Positions 13,351 to 26,308 of a stretch of DNA of 64,000 bases are shown piece after piece (the first letter of the stretch is position 1; each line of letters begins with the position of its first letter). Under the pieces are notes generated by a model. That model saw nothing but the letters and a program-made list of their open reading frames with translations. It did no database searches and was not told where the DNA came from. This DNA comes from Membranipora membranacea (lineage: Eukaryota; Bryozoa; Gymnolaemata; Cheilostomatida; Membraniporidae), in assembly GCA_914767715.1 (NCBI GenBank), contig OU612066.1:29918283-29982282 (forward strand). The letters are read 5' to 3'. Both the position numbers and the translations under genes were made by a program.

Positions 13351-14381
13351 GTTCTTCCTTGATAACCGACCAGCTCAGCTTCAACTTTGCAAAACAAGTT
13401 TTGTGTTTTGATAAAACAGCTGGATTATCAAACCGCAGAAAAAAATTACAGCAGATTGTATTGAATAGCATAACATATTTGTGGTTAGGCTTTATTGATG
13501 TCAGGACCAATAAAACATTACTCTCAACGATGATAATTTCTCAAAGGTCCTGACATTCAAGCTGACATTGTAACCTTGTTGGTTTGAGCTGACCTACCTT
13601 TCAATTAGCTTGACCTCCGAAGTGAGTCAGCGAGTGCGTTGACTCCAGATCAACAACAACAGCTGATTGCTCGAGTAATAGTTCAGACCACCGCAGACAC
13701 CTGGCTGACCTCCGGCAGCGACGGCAGCAGTAAGAGAGGTAAATCCAGCTGAGTCTGAGCTGAAGCCTAGCTGTAGAGCTAGCAGGTGGCTGGTTAATGG
13801 ATGACAGTCACTGCGGCTATCATTGAAAGCTCATCTTTCGATGTTTAATGGATAGTGTGGCTCGGTGCTGTCTTTATTTAAAATATAAATGAGACATTGT
13901 CTCTGTGTAAAATCTATCTAGGCCTGGATCTTACTGGTTTCTATATAATATGGGATGCTGCTGCCAAATTTTGCAAGTATGAGGTATTGGGCAACATGAG
14001 CTTTTGATTACATGATGCGCTGCCGAACAGTTAACCTCTGACGACCTTTGTACACAGTTGCTTATTTAATGACAGCGAAAGAATGTAGATTGTGTAATCT
14101 TGTCAAAAGTTATATAAAAGTCATTGACAGCAGTAATTGATGACAGGATGCAGTTGCTGTGAAATCTATCTGAGATAAAACAAAAAACCCTGCAGCTGTA
14201 TTGGAGCAATCATCAAAAATGCCTTCTTGATGGGAGCATTATGTTCATTTAATGGCTGGCTGGCAGCGACTGACTTGAGGTTGAAAAGTGGGAAAGGGGG
14301 GAGATTTTTTGTCCATCGCAGATATCTTGTCAGGGAAGAAACAGTCACGTAAACATGAATTTAACTCACATACCATTATTT
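13351..14381. other. Presumed promoter side of the COUP-TF-like gene
   Basis: No coding exon was recognised. The stretch lies between the 5' end of the COUP-TF-like gene and the 3' end of the RCC1-repeat gene and should hold the receptor's promoter. No clear TATA box or repeat stood out. The open frame at 14166-14348 has no family signature. Confidence 0.45.
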
Positions 14382-14391
14382 AGCAAGTTTA
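14382..14391 (-). terminator. Candidate polyadenylation signal of the RCC1-repeat gene
   Basis: Overlapping AATAAA signals on the minus strand lie about 235 bases past the stop codon at 14626, a usual distance for a 3' UTR. Confidence 0.45.
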
Positions 14392-14625
14392 TTTATTTGT
14401 GAATCTGTATTTTTGGCAATTTCTTCTTGAAGGTAGGAGCGTTAAAACTATTTGGCATGATTGGATTAAAAATAAATCTATTGATATTGTAACAAAATAA
14501 ATAATCATCAGGATTAGTGACCTGATGGAAAAAAATTAGAAGATCGATGGGTCAGAAATTAACTCTAGCACACCTTAAAGGCAAGAGGCCATGTTTCAGA
14601 TGAGTGATGAGTATTAGGACTTGAG

Positions 14626-17600
14626 TTATGAGTGCTTCAGGGATTTACCCTTACTTGGGATAATGTCAAGTTTTGTCATGGCTTTGGAAAAGTCAGGTGT
14701 ACTTGGAAGTATTGGGCGTCCTCCTTTTCGTGCCAACAGTTTGGCAGCTTGGTTATACAGAACTGAGTCACTGACATATTGTCTTCTATTGTTCACCACA
14801 GTCGGGGCACTATGATAGTGGTGCTCCCTGTTCAACATGTTCCTAGCAGGGGCCGGGAGCTGCGTCAGCCCAACATTCAGGGATTCGAGTTCCTCAGGCG
14901 TTGGTGCAGGTGGAGCTTTTCTAGATCGCTGTTTGTTCACTTGAGTTCTTCTCGTAGCTTTTTGTCCGGGTGGTGCGACGCTCGTCATATTCATTGTGGG
15001 ATGTCGGCCAAGCATCGGATACTGGGTACTTAGTCTTCTCAGTATCATTTCATCTGTCATCGTATCAACACCAGGCAGCTAAAAATGTAGAAGTGTCAAA
15101 ATTTGATGGCAAGAGAAGTAGAGATAGAAACGATATCACTCAAAGATCTGCTGATCCTATCACTGAGAATGCATCTGTCAATAATTGAAGGCAGCTGCCA
15201 GATGATTTTGATAGCGGAGTACATAGATCCTCATTGATAGGTTTTTTCTTACAATTTCGAGAAGTTAAATTTAGATCAGTTAGAAGAGACAATGTCTGAT
15301 TGAAAAAATTACAGGAAAAAGAGCTAGGGCAATCGAGAAAATGATATACAAATCAGTTAAATTGGAAGTTTCGCTGAAAATTTAGAAATTTGATAACTGT
15401 TTGGTGGTTAAAGCATAACATTTTCAACAAAAATCCACTGGCGTGCTTCGATAAACATAACTTGTATTTCTTTCTCACCTAACAGTTTACCTTGCTCTAG
15501 TTTTTAACCTTTACCCGCCCTTCCTCACCTTATTGTTAAGAGATGTTAGATTTTTATAGTTGGTGTTATGTTTGGCTATAAGGTTGCTTCTCATTTCCAT
15601 TTCTTTACTGTACAGTTTGGCATGTCGCTCCGTTAGAAGATCAGTCTTTGTTAGCTTAGAAACTGGCTTCTCTACCAGCTGTATATGGGACATGTCCAGG
15701 AACCCCATAGTCTTTGCGTTCATACCCTGAGGCTACATCAACAAACACACATATCAGACTAATTTGAAAATTAACATGATTTTGACACTTTTCCTTTAGA
15801 CAGTGGTATACAAATAAAACAGTCTTAGATGGGAAAAGCAACCAGAGTTTCAAAGGCTAGTTTATTGGATCCATCCATGGTTTACAAGACGCAACTTGAA
15901 TAAAAAAGGAAATCTTTTGAATTTGAGGGTAGATCACCTTATCATTATTGAAGACATGGCTGTTGAACAGAGAATTTCTGTGAGGATTCCAGGCTTTCAC
16001 TGTTGGTTTCTCCTCAGTCATAGGTCCAGGGTCAGCCAGCCTCATTTTGATAGCTCCGTCATCGCTGTATTTCCGAGGCTTCTTTTGTACTATCTCAGGT
16101 GAGGGTATGTCAGGGGGTGGAACTACTGGGGGCGGGTCTGGCTTCTAAATGAAAATTAACAGTAATATATTGATGGATATATATTGTAGAAAAGGATGAA
16201 AACATTGCCTCTTTTGAATAGAGAAACAGAGGGGAAGGTGCTTGTTTTACAAAACAAAACTGATGATTCAGATATCACTAAAGGCTATTCAGTGTCTGAA
16301 TCGTGACTTTTCAATCAACAAACTATGTACCAGGATATATTATAATTAAGTTATAGATTGGAGCAATGCAATGCAAGGAGTAAAAACTTGAAAATATGTT
16401 ACACCAATGAGTAATACATTTACAGCATAGTCTGTTTGTGAAATATAAATTATTATGTTTACCCTGATAGTCTGAGTGATAACTACTGCAGGTAAAGTAC
16501 TCTCTATTTCTGGTACATCATCATCTTCTATGTTACTGCCATGTATCTCTGGAGAAACCGCTCTGCTACGCTCCTGTATCAAATTAAAACACAGAGTGAT
16601 AATGCATGTGTCAGAGGGCTTCCACCTCAGATAAAAATAATGGTGAAAGTTGCTGCTTCTTTCCAAATGAAAATGACCATAAAATAATTGCCACCACTGC
16701 AGCACAAGAAAACCTTACCAAATAAAAAAAGCAACCATCCTTAACTTCAAGAGTAGTTGTAGCATCGAATCGCAATAACTGTCCTTGTAAAGCATTGACA
16801 ACGTCCCTAATATGGATTAGACCTTCCTCCCCATTGACTAAACTCATAATTGGTTTATTTCTTAAGCATACCTGTAGGGACTTCCTAGGAGATATTGACT
16901 TGAGAGAAGACCTCACACTTTTAACTGGTGACATGGAGTGTGCTGGTGTGGTGATTGCAGGTAGCTTTAATTCAGTGTTAGGTTCGGTGTTTTCTTTCTC
17001 TTCGACTGTGATTAGAAAAGCAAAGCAGTGAGCAGCATTTTGAAGTTTGACTATTTCTCGTTAGAGATTTATCACAGACTTTGGATATTATGGATATTAT
17101 CTATAGTCCTCGGTTTTATATCAATGACAGCCTGAATATGAGAAAACTTGTTGCAAGTTAGGTAGCTGCTGGGTTGCAAGGAAAAGAGTTGGGCTTCAAT
17201 TTTTATGAGATTATAGCTAATAATTGATTTTGTGAAAGAATTTCCCTAAGAGACAAAATAATAATGACTATCAACGTTTTATGTAATTCTTGATCCAGTT
17301 TTGAGTTGCTTCCCCTTGACCAGCCCGCAGCTCAAGTTGAATGGTACCGACCCTGATGTATTATTTGATCTAACACATACCTATATTATTGCCAAGTACA
17401 ACGTGACCCTTTTTAGTCAGCTCAGGAGTTGGTGCATAAAAATCTGCAATACTAGTTTTCTCTCGTTTCCTGTTCACAAGTGGCGAACCCTGCGAAAGTT
17501 CACAACAGGAAATGTCATAGACATCAATATGTGTATGAGTATTCCAAGTTCAATATTGATCATCAGGCTCAGATCAGTGGTAACAAGTACCACTCTATCT

Positions 17601-20600
17601 GTCCTCAAAGTGAACGTCTGAGATACCTCAGTCCATGATAGGCAGGTGGTAGGCATGTTAACAGAGGGGAATTATCTAAAAGCTGCTGGGATGCTGTATA
17701 AAGATATATGTTGCTCTGGTTTAGCAAAAAAAAAGGTGTGTTTGAGATCAATTGGTGGTGACTTGGCTTGCAGTTCCAAAATGACACGTGATACCATGAT
17801 AAGATAATGACGTGCAGTTTAGCATGTGAGATTGTAAATCAATTAACTGCAGCTATTGTGTCCACTCTTTAGATATGTGAAGGCATGCCTTTTCATTGAT
17901 AAAAGCCCATGCTAGATTTACCTTTCTTTGGTTAGTGTTCTCTAAGTTGTTAGAAGTAACCTTTTCCCTGTGAGTGTGGGGTGTATTTGTGCTTGCTCTA
18001 CTATTTGTGGTGCTATGAGGCCTTGTTGATATGTTAGATATAGAGTTATTGTGATAAAAGTGAGTATCAGCAGAGTTTGGTGGGGGACTGGTGGGAGTTT
18101 CACATACGCTCATGTTGTCTGGTGTTGATATCAGGGGCAAGTCCAGGCGAGATTGCAGACCATTCTCATCTCCTGATGGCATAGCTAAAAATTTTTGTAG
18201 AATTTATAAAAACATATCTTTAGTCACTATTCACAAAATTCTAGATGAGCTGCTCCCCATAATTGTCCTGTTTTGATCTAAACTCTTTCTTGATAGGCAA
18301 AGGAAAGCTCTTCCGTGAAATATCTTTCTATGGTGAACAGTTATCAATAGCATGGATTGTAATGTCTAAGCAATACATTTTGCAGTTATCTATGGTGAGG
18401 ACGCTTTTTTTTATTGATGCCGAATTCACAGTCAACACTTTCGAGAGTGATGATTTAGCCCCTCTCAGATCGACTCGCCGCAATAGAAAAACAGATGGCT
18501 CTCAACAGGGGAAGAAGCTGCGAAACTTATGACCGTACAGGAGTGAGAATAGATGGTGTAACTTATTTTACAACACTCAGTGTTGAAAAATAAATCAATT
18601 TGTACATTATTTCTCTGCACATGCCTCATGACAATGTCTCATACCTGGTATGTAGGTGCCGATAACTCCCGTCACATGCCAGCATCCCAGGCTAATTTTG
18701 CATAGACTCATGTCACTAAGGCTAATATTAAGAGGTCTGTACACTATAGAACTACTGATGTGGGACGGCATGACCTGATCACCGTTACCCCACATATAAA
18801 CAGCACCATCAACTGTGAGAGAGATAAATAACAGTGAGAGAAAGAATGAAATCAATCACCTTGCTTGTAATTACACAGCAAAGTCACGGATAACGTCAGG
18901 GTGGTTTTTTTTTTACAAACAAGGTTAGCTTGAGTACACTAGATATCCTTTTGAATAGTATTAACTTCATCATCACTCATCGATTGATTGGAACAATAAC
19001 TCAAACTGAGGGCTGAAACCAGGTACATTATATCTGATAATCTAAGTGCAGAGCATGTTGTGCTTACCGGATAAGGCGGCAGACAGGAAGTCAGAGGCAC
19101 AGATCTGGCAGATTCTGGAGTTGAGATTATCTCGAGTTATTTTCGTTGGTTTAGCTAAGAACTTTTCCTCTTCTCCATGTCCAAGTTGTCCATCATCTCC
19201 GAATCCCCAGCTGTATACATTACCATTCTCTAAAACACATAAGTAGAAAAATTTGCATGAAAAGTGAGATTAATTGAACAAGAAATGAAGGCAATAGGCA
19301 TTCGTAGAGAATAACTCAATTTAGAAACTTATACTCAATCAAATCAAACGTTATCCATCATCTTCTCAGATTGGAGATAAAGTAGTTGTCTCATCCTTCT
19401 CAAAAACAAGACAACTTTATTCACATAAGCCATTTCACAATTTGGCTTACCGCTATTGCTAATTTATTTATTTATTTATTGAGGTTTGCTAAAAGTTTAT
19501 AATTAAAGCAATGCTAATGCTAACAATAACTGCAATGAACATATGATAGTGTGACTTACCAGTTAATGCCAGACTATGAGTGGCTCCTCCAGCTAGCTGT
19601 ATTATATTTGTATAATGTGATAGCTTCTTTGTGGGTTTTACTATATCTTTGTGTTTGTATCCAACAGCTTTACCATATCCCCATATATACAGCTCTCCAG
19701 ATTCTAAAAGTGAGACAAATAATTTATTTATACAATCACTGCATCACAGATTCAATCATTTATGTACCAATTCTACCCCTTAGCAATTAGTTAATCAGCA
19801 ATTCTGTTGATCATAGATCAGCATAATCCAGACTCCAGATAGTCTAAGACCATACAGTCAGTATTGGTGATATTTAATACCAAGTTGTTTTTCTTTATAA
19901 TTCAAGCATATGGGGTGACCATTGATGATGAAAACCAATTTTGGTGTGAGCATTTAGTCAAGACTCCACAATATAGAGCCTCGAAAATGTAAAAGTTTGT
20001 ATCAAAGTGTAATAAAATTATGAGAGTTAATGACAGGTTGAATTTTGACAAGATTATCAAATATACATTTATATATTTATATAATAATAAAAAGATTTGC
20101 ATCGTATGTAAAATATTGTCTAGGTCCAGTAATTTGTATGCGTAATTTCTCTTGTCCATTTGATGACGAACCTATGAAAAACTTCCTGAGCAGATATTTT
20201 TAGCGTGGCCGCCACACACAAAGGTCTCATACATCACACACAATTATCATACTAACCTGTGACAGCCAGACTATGATCAGCACCTGTAGCTATCAGTTTA
20301 ACATCCTCTACACCTGTTAGTACCTGGGGTGTTTTACACGCTAAGCGAGAACCAACTCCCAACTGGCCATGGTTGTTGTCACTGTAATGGGAAATAATTG
20401 GAATATCATAGGTCACAATCACACACAAGAAATATTCATCATTGTAATAGAAAGTTGAGAGAGTATTACAGATCACAATCACGTATGACACAATCATCGC
20501 TGGCCTTGACATTACTCAACACGAGGGTCTAGGTTTGTGCAGTTATGGGCCTCTGGGAGGGAAAATAAACATATCACTGGAGTTTTGTAGATGACTTGTA

Positions 20601-23600
20601 GCTACGTAACCTTGATAAAAATGAAAATCCTACACAACGCAACTGAAAATCTCACTTCCTACTTTAATATTTTAAAGGTAAGTTGAAATGTCAATATTAT
20701 TATAGTTGGCCGATTAAGAGGTAAACAAATTTGCTGCTGATTGATTACATATCAGCGGCAGCCTTACCTTGTCAAGTCTTTAATCACATCAGACTATATG
20801 GTTTTTGATGTAGTATGCTTGTTGGTTATATTTTGCATCCAAAGTCAACAAACTTGAGTCAATTACCTAATTACTAGCCAAAACATTCGTGCAAAGCTGA
20901 AATAAAAAGTGGCAGGCCGATTCTCAAGGCCATAGCTACCTGTGCACATTTGTCAAGAGAAACCTGATCACAACGTGCTGTTATGCCTGTGCACTAGTTT
21001 TGCAACTCCACCTAGATGTCACGATTCAGTTTCATGGTGTAGAAATCGAGGTCATAGGACCTTTGGCGCATCGGCTATGCCGTGGCCTTGAGGTTATTAA
21101 GATACAAAGCCGTAACAAAGTTGCAGCCATAAACATATAAGTACTCTGATTATTAATATGTTTATGGTTGTTACTCAATATTATCGTCTTTATAATCTCA
21201 TCCAGCAGCATTGTTATAAACTTGATCACGGTAGTTGTGAGGGGGAGGGGAGGGCTAGGAAATTTGTTTATCACTTATCCTAAAACTGACAGTATATTAA
21301 CAATTCCACCCTACCTACATTTGTTAGTGATTATCTAAACTTAATACTGTCACCATATCATCCATACCATCAATATCATCAATCTACATACCCGACTGAA
21401 GCAACAGTTCCACATTGATATAGAAACAGTGTATGTCTATTGCCACAAGATACCTGTGTAACTATATTACTCTGCACAGCCGACAGTAAAACTGGAACGG
21501 TCTGTAAAATACATTAGAACAGAGGGCCACATAAATAAGGGAATTTGGGTGGGGATGGCTGTGCCTCCCTCATTCTCGGGCACCGTTTTTCGAGAAAAAG
21601 AAATTGAGGAAAAGATTGCTAAATTCAAATTGTAGGGCTGTCACTTCATAACTATTCTTCGGCTTAAACCTTGGGCAGTGTCGAAACCAGGGTCTAAGTA
21701 AGGATTTCAGCCTGATCAAACTTGTCATTTTGTTTTTGTTACTGTAAGCTCCTTCGGGACAGTCACAGTTTATTTTTAGCAAACACAGGAAACCGTCATA
21801 AGTCACAGATCTCATTCTTAATATATGTTTTAGTATTATTATTTACTCAATTAATGTGTTTGAGTGTGTCAAACAAAGTTAAGTCAGGTATAACGGCTCG
21901 GCCTTGCAGGGGAAGAAATACAGGTAGCTTGTGTTTATGCAGCTGACGTAATGGAGCCATATTGGTAATATGCTTTCCATGAGAGAGAAAAATATACAAA
22001 TGAGTCTCTTTTGTCCTCATAGATTTGCTTATAAACTGAAACAAGGTTTGGAAACTACAGAATAAACTAGATTGATCTTCAAATAAGGAACATGATTGAA
22101 AACTACTACAACAATTGTAGTACAATAGTGAGACACTCCTTTATTGAGAGAAATACTTCATTATTCCTATTTAAATATACATTGGCAGATGAATAGTGAA
22201 ATTATGGCAGCATTAGAGGAATGTGGCAGGCCAAGAGATGAGGCAATAAGGCAACATTTAAAATATTTCAAAATCTTTCAACTGAGGGCATTTTTATAAG
22301 AGTGGGGTAAACTCAATCTAGCGAGAAATTATACATTACTTGCGTGTTTAATATTAAAAATAATTTCAATATTAGAGATTTGATAGCATTGTTAAAACTA
22401 ATAAGTTTTGAATCATTTGAGCAGCCAGGCATCCATTGAGTAGGGTTATCAAAACACTTGAGCTTTTCACCTCATTTACAATAACAAATGCTGACTTCTC
22501 CTCAGGGGTGGGTCATAAAGGAGAAAGGCTGCTGTCAAGGCCTGCTGTTAGCACCTCGACAGCAGCAGGAAATCCATTTACTAGAAACTTTAACTCTTGA
22601 TCAAGGAGGCGCTGAGTAGTTTCTATAACTCTTTAGTTGGATTAAAAGCCGTGTGTAAAACACGAAGCTGTAACCTAGTGGACTTTGACAAAAAGAAGGG
22701 GAGAGCCTTCTTAAATAGTTTGCCACTTACTTACTACTGCCTACTAAGGATGATTGGACCTTCAATAGCTTTTTGTACGGCAGCTATGTTCAGAGCATCA
22801 GAATATATTTTGTGAAATAAGTTTGGTTTGGATGCAGTCTGAGCCTCAGAACATTGTTGCTCCAATTAACAAGTCTGAAATCTCAGACTGATTCGGTTCA
22901 GGTACAAGGCTAAGACATATTTAGTCATCATCATTACTTAAACTGGTACCAGAGACTATAGATAATATCCGTAGTCGCCGCTTGTACATTGGAACAGACA
23001 GAGGAAGCTGACCTGAGTATCGATGTGCTGAGACTCGTCTGTTTTGATGGGAAGCTGGGAGTGAGCATTAGCCCCAAATCCATAACATAATCCATCGCTA
23101 GTCCACAGGACTGTGTGCCGCCCCCCACAAGATACACCAGCAATCGGTGTTTGATCTATGTCTACAGGTAATGCTATCTTCGTCGGCTCATATTGAGAAA
23201 GCAACGCTCCAGTACCAAGCCTAGAAAAGAGTCAACAAAGATGGAAGTAGTATAAAGCTATGAGAAATAAGGAAGTGGCCAAAAATTCTGCAACATTTTC
23301 ACTCAAAAGAAAATGAAAAGAGTCTTCAAATGGGCACTTTTTATAGGTACTGTGAAACTGACGCATTTTTAAATGACATAATTACAATTTACACTAAAGA
23401 GAGTCAGCCTTGCATGTTAGACATTCTTGTTAAACTCAATAACAACCTATTGATTAGATAAATACAATACACTGTCGGCAGCATAATACATTTACACGAT
23501 GATCAATTAAAGTCATGTATCGAATTCGGTTTTAATTATTATGGTTTTAAATAATGGCATCCTATCAGTTTCAGTTTTCATAATCATTCAGCCTTTTACA

Positions 23601-24346
23601 AGCTTGGCCTAAGTCCTAAGCTGGCACCAATTAAAAACTGCCCGATCGTTGACTACCTAATCCTCAAGAGTAATATCAATCAGTGAAATGATTATTATGC
23701 ATAATATAATAAAAAAAATGTTGAAGACTGGCTAAGTACTTACTGGCCGTCTGAGCCGTTCCCCCACACATACACGTTACCTAAAACATACGTAAGAATG
23801 TTGGAGCATAGGAATTTGCAGGGTTCATTTCCATTATGAGTTATTTGGTCTGATAAGTCATTCCACCTTTCTCAAGGACAAAAAGTAGGTTTCTGTAGTC
23901 CCCATATAACAGGAAAATACTGAGAACGTCTCTGCACAGCAATACTCTTGCGTATTGTTGTCTTGCACATTGATAAACCAACAATAAATTCTATGACATT
24001 GAACCAGGGAATTTGAAGGGACTCAATAGTTTGAAGGCCACCGTGAAGCTCAAACGAACAAGACAAACTTGAGCCTGGTAAGGATCTTGTTTGGTTTGTC
24101 TATAACACCAACCCAACCATAAAGACTGCCTGGACCAGGCGCAGTTTTGTGTAAGCTGATGGTTAACTTACCGTTGGTAACGCAGACAGTGTAACTAGCA
24201 CCACATGATATCTTCACGTCTTCATTTTGGGGTATCGACTGTAGAATGATCTTCCCACTAACACACTCTACTTTACCCTGCTTGCCTTGTCCTGTCTGGC
24301 CGTGCTCACCACTGCCCCAGCTTACGATCGAGCCGTCGGCAGCCAT
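14626..24346 (-). CDS. RCC1-repeat (seven-bladed propeller) protein with long disordered tail
   Basis: Exons in transcript order: 24346-24172, 23780-23744, 23220-23013, 21501-21392, 20381-20257, 19703-19560, 19229-19068, 18812-18645, 18184-17922, 17489-17381, 17005-16719 (or -16872), 16573-16463, 16144-15938, 15732-15529 and 15078-14626. This gives 920 residues (869 with the short form of exon 11), all in phase. The first eight exons encode seven RCC1 blades, for example SIVSWGSGEHGQTGQG, GNVYVWGNGSDGQLGTG, NNHGQLGVGSR and GNVYSWGFGDDGQLGHG, with the family's SCG..HT turns. The remaining 500 or so residues are Ser/Thr/Pro/Lys-rich. RCC1 propellers serve as exchange factors or as protein- and membrane-binding platforms. 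No kinase, HECT, BTB or DH domain is encoded, so I cannot name an orthologue. ATG 24346 opens directly into the first blade. Exon 11 has two possible donors; see the findings. Confidence 0.85.
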
Positions 24347-25601
24347 TCTGGGCTATAGAAGTAAGCCTTGAAAAAAATATTATTACTAGAGCATGAAAAT
24401 AAGTGCACTGCATATTATTGCAAGATTAATAGAAATTTAAATGCACATGAATAATGTATGACATCAAGTAGGAGATATTTCATGTGACCAAGCTACCGCC
24501 CATGCACAGGAATATCAGTAGCATGTTTCTTAGCCAAAAATAAGGTAAGGCACAGCTAGTACCGGCGAAAAGACTCATATAGCTACCTGATAAAAACTGC
24601 GACGGAAGCCTTGTCCAAAGCTTAGGTCTACTGACAAACAGTAGATTGGTTGATTTGGCAGTTACCAAATTCTGACAACTCTAATATCCTGCACATGCAA
24701 TTATATCTCAACATAGCGAAACTCACCTAATTATGTTTGCAAAAAGATTTATCCAGAGTAATGAACATTTCCATTTTCAACTACGACAAACACTGCTGCC
24801 GATAAAGGCCAGTGTGCTGCTATAATTTAATCAACTAATTGAAATTCAAAGCACCTGCGCTAAACTGGCTTTAGTCCAATAACTGGATAAGAGTAGGTCA
24901 ATACAGCGTTATGAAAAGTTGACAATACAGTTACAATAGGCAGCAATAGAGCCAAGTTGCTAAGCTACTGTGCTCACTTGTATTAGGATATATCTAGATA
25001 ATAAATTGTGGTTATTCCATTGATTTAAAAAGTCAATTGATAACAAAATTTCACACATTCTATTATCATGATTAACAGTACAGGGTCCGGTTGATACCTA
25101 ATCACACAGATATACATATATTTGTACACATATGAGGTTATTAGGAAATGGTACTAATTCCGGCACTCTTGGCCTCTGGAAAGCAATGATGTTGAGCCAA
25201 TTAGCTATTGAACTACGTCAGACTTTGTCACAACTAACCTCAATATAAGCACACAGTAAGTAAGTCGATTGATTTTCAAAATTATAAATATATTTCAATA
25301 TCAGAATAAAATACTATATATTGTGTCATTAATTCTCGGAATGGACTAGTACCAAAAGAGATGGAAAATTTGATATTAGGTAAATGATAGGACTCAACTA
25401 CTCATTATGACAGATAGTTTAGGCGCTCGTCTATGGTCCAGGTTGTTAGTTGCATTGTTATTGAAATACCACCAGCAACATTAGTCAAACCCTTAATTAT
25501 ATAATACATAGATGGATAGATAAACATCTGACAAGAGAACAACAAATAATAAAATAGAATCAAAAGAAAATAAATAAAAAATTTTTTTTGGTTGATTTCA
25601 G
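24347..25601. other. Upstream region of the RCC1-repeat gene
   Basis: No coding exon was found on either strand. The stretch is AT-rich and probably holds the promoter of the RCC1-repeat gene. An acceptor-like CTATAG six bases before its ATG hints at a noncoding first exon somewhere here. Confidence 0.45.
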
Positions 25602-26110
25602 AATTTCATGACACAATATTCAAAAAACCAAGAAATATATCTCGGCTAACACCAACTCTACAAAAATCAATGGAAATTGCTAAAAAAAAAAGGTTTGCTG
25701 GAATAACATTGCCTGGACATCATGACTTGGAATGCCTCTGGGATGTGTGTGTAAAACACTATTATATGTTGTTAAAGTGCTCAAACTGTAGCGTGATAGC
25801 TTGTAGTGGCATTTCATTATTATCCACTTTTCCTGGTTTGAGCGCTATATTGTATGTTGTTTATTGGTTGCTTCCTCTGACGGGTCGGCATGTATCCGGT
25901 CAGATAACTAGAGTACTATTAAACTTATACTGTTGGCACCATATAGCATCAAATATTCACAATCAAAGTCTGATTAATCTTTTGGCATTTAGAAAAATGA
26001 ACTCAAGAGATGTTATCCTCTCTAGAGAAAAGTTGCATCATTTGCTACAAAATAAACCTTCAAAGAATTATCCATCTACTAATATTAAATTGCACAACAT
26101 ATCAAACTAG
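25602..26110 (+). CDS. Unidentified open frame, possible 3' exon
   Basis: An uninterrupted frame of about 169 codons starts after an acceptor-like TTGATTTCAG and ends at TAG. It has no ATG at its beginning, is rich in Lys, Leu and His, and has a hydrophobic patch near the middle (GLSAILYVVYWLL). No upstream exon on this strand was found and I recognise no family. It converges on the MFS gene. It could be a terminal exon, a transposon remnant or chance. Confidence 0.25.
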
Positions 26111-26308
26111 CACCTCAAATTTACAATTGGGAGATCTTTCAACAAAACACATTTATAAGACTGGCTCAATAGTAACAACAGCAACGTTGATTTCAGAAAG
26201 TTTGGTGTTTTGGATATTAGAAAAAGATATAAATACATGAAAATAGCATTTTCAAAATATCTATAGAGAGTTTTATCAACACATACCTGAAGGGGTTTGC
26301 TTGTATGG

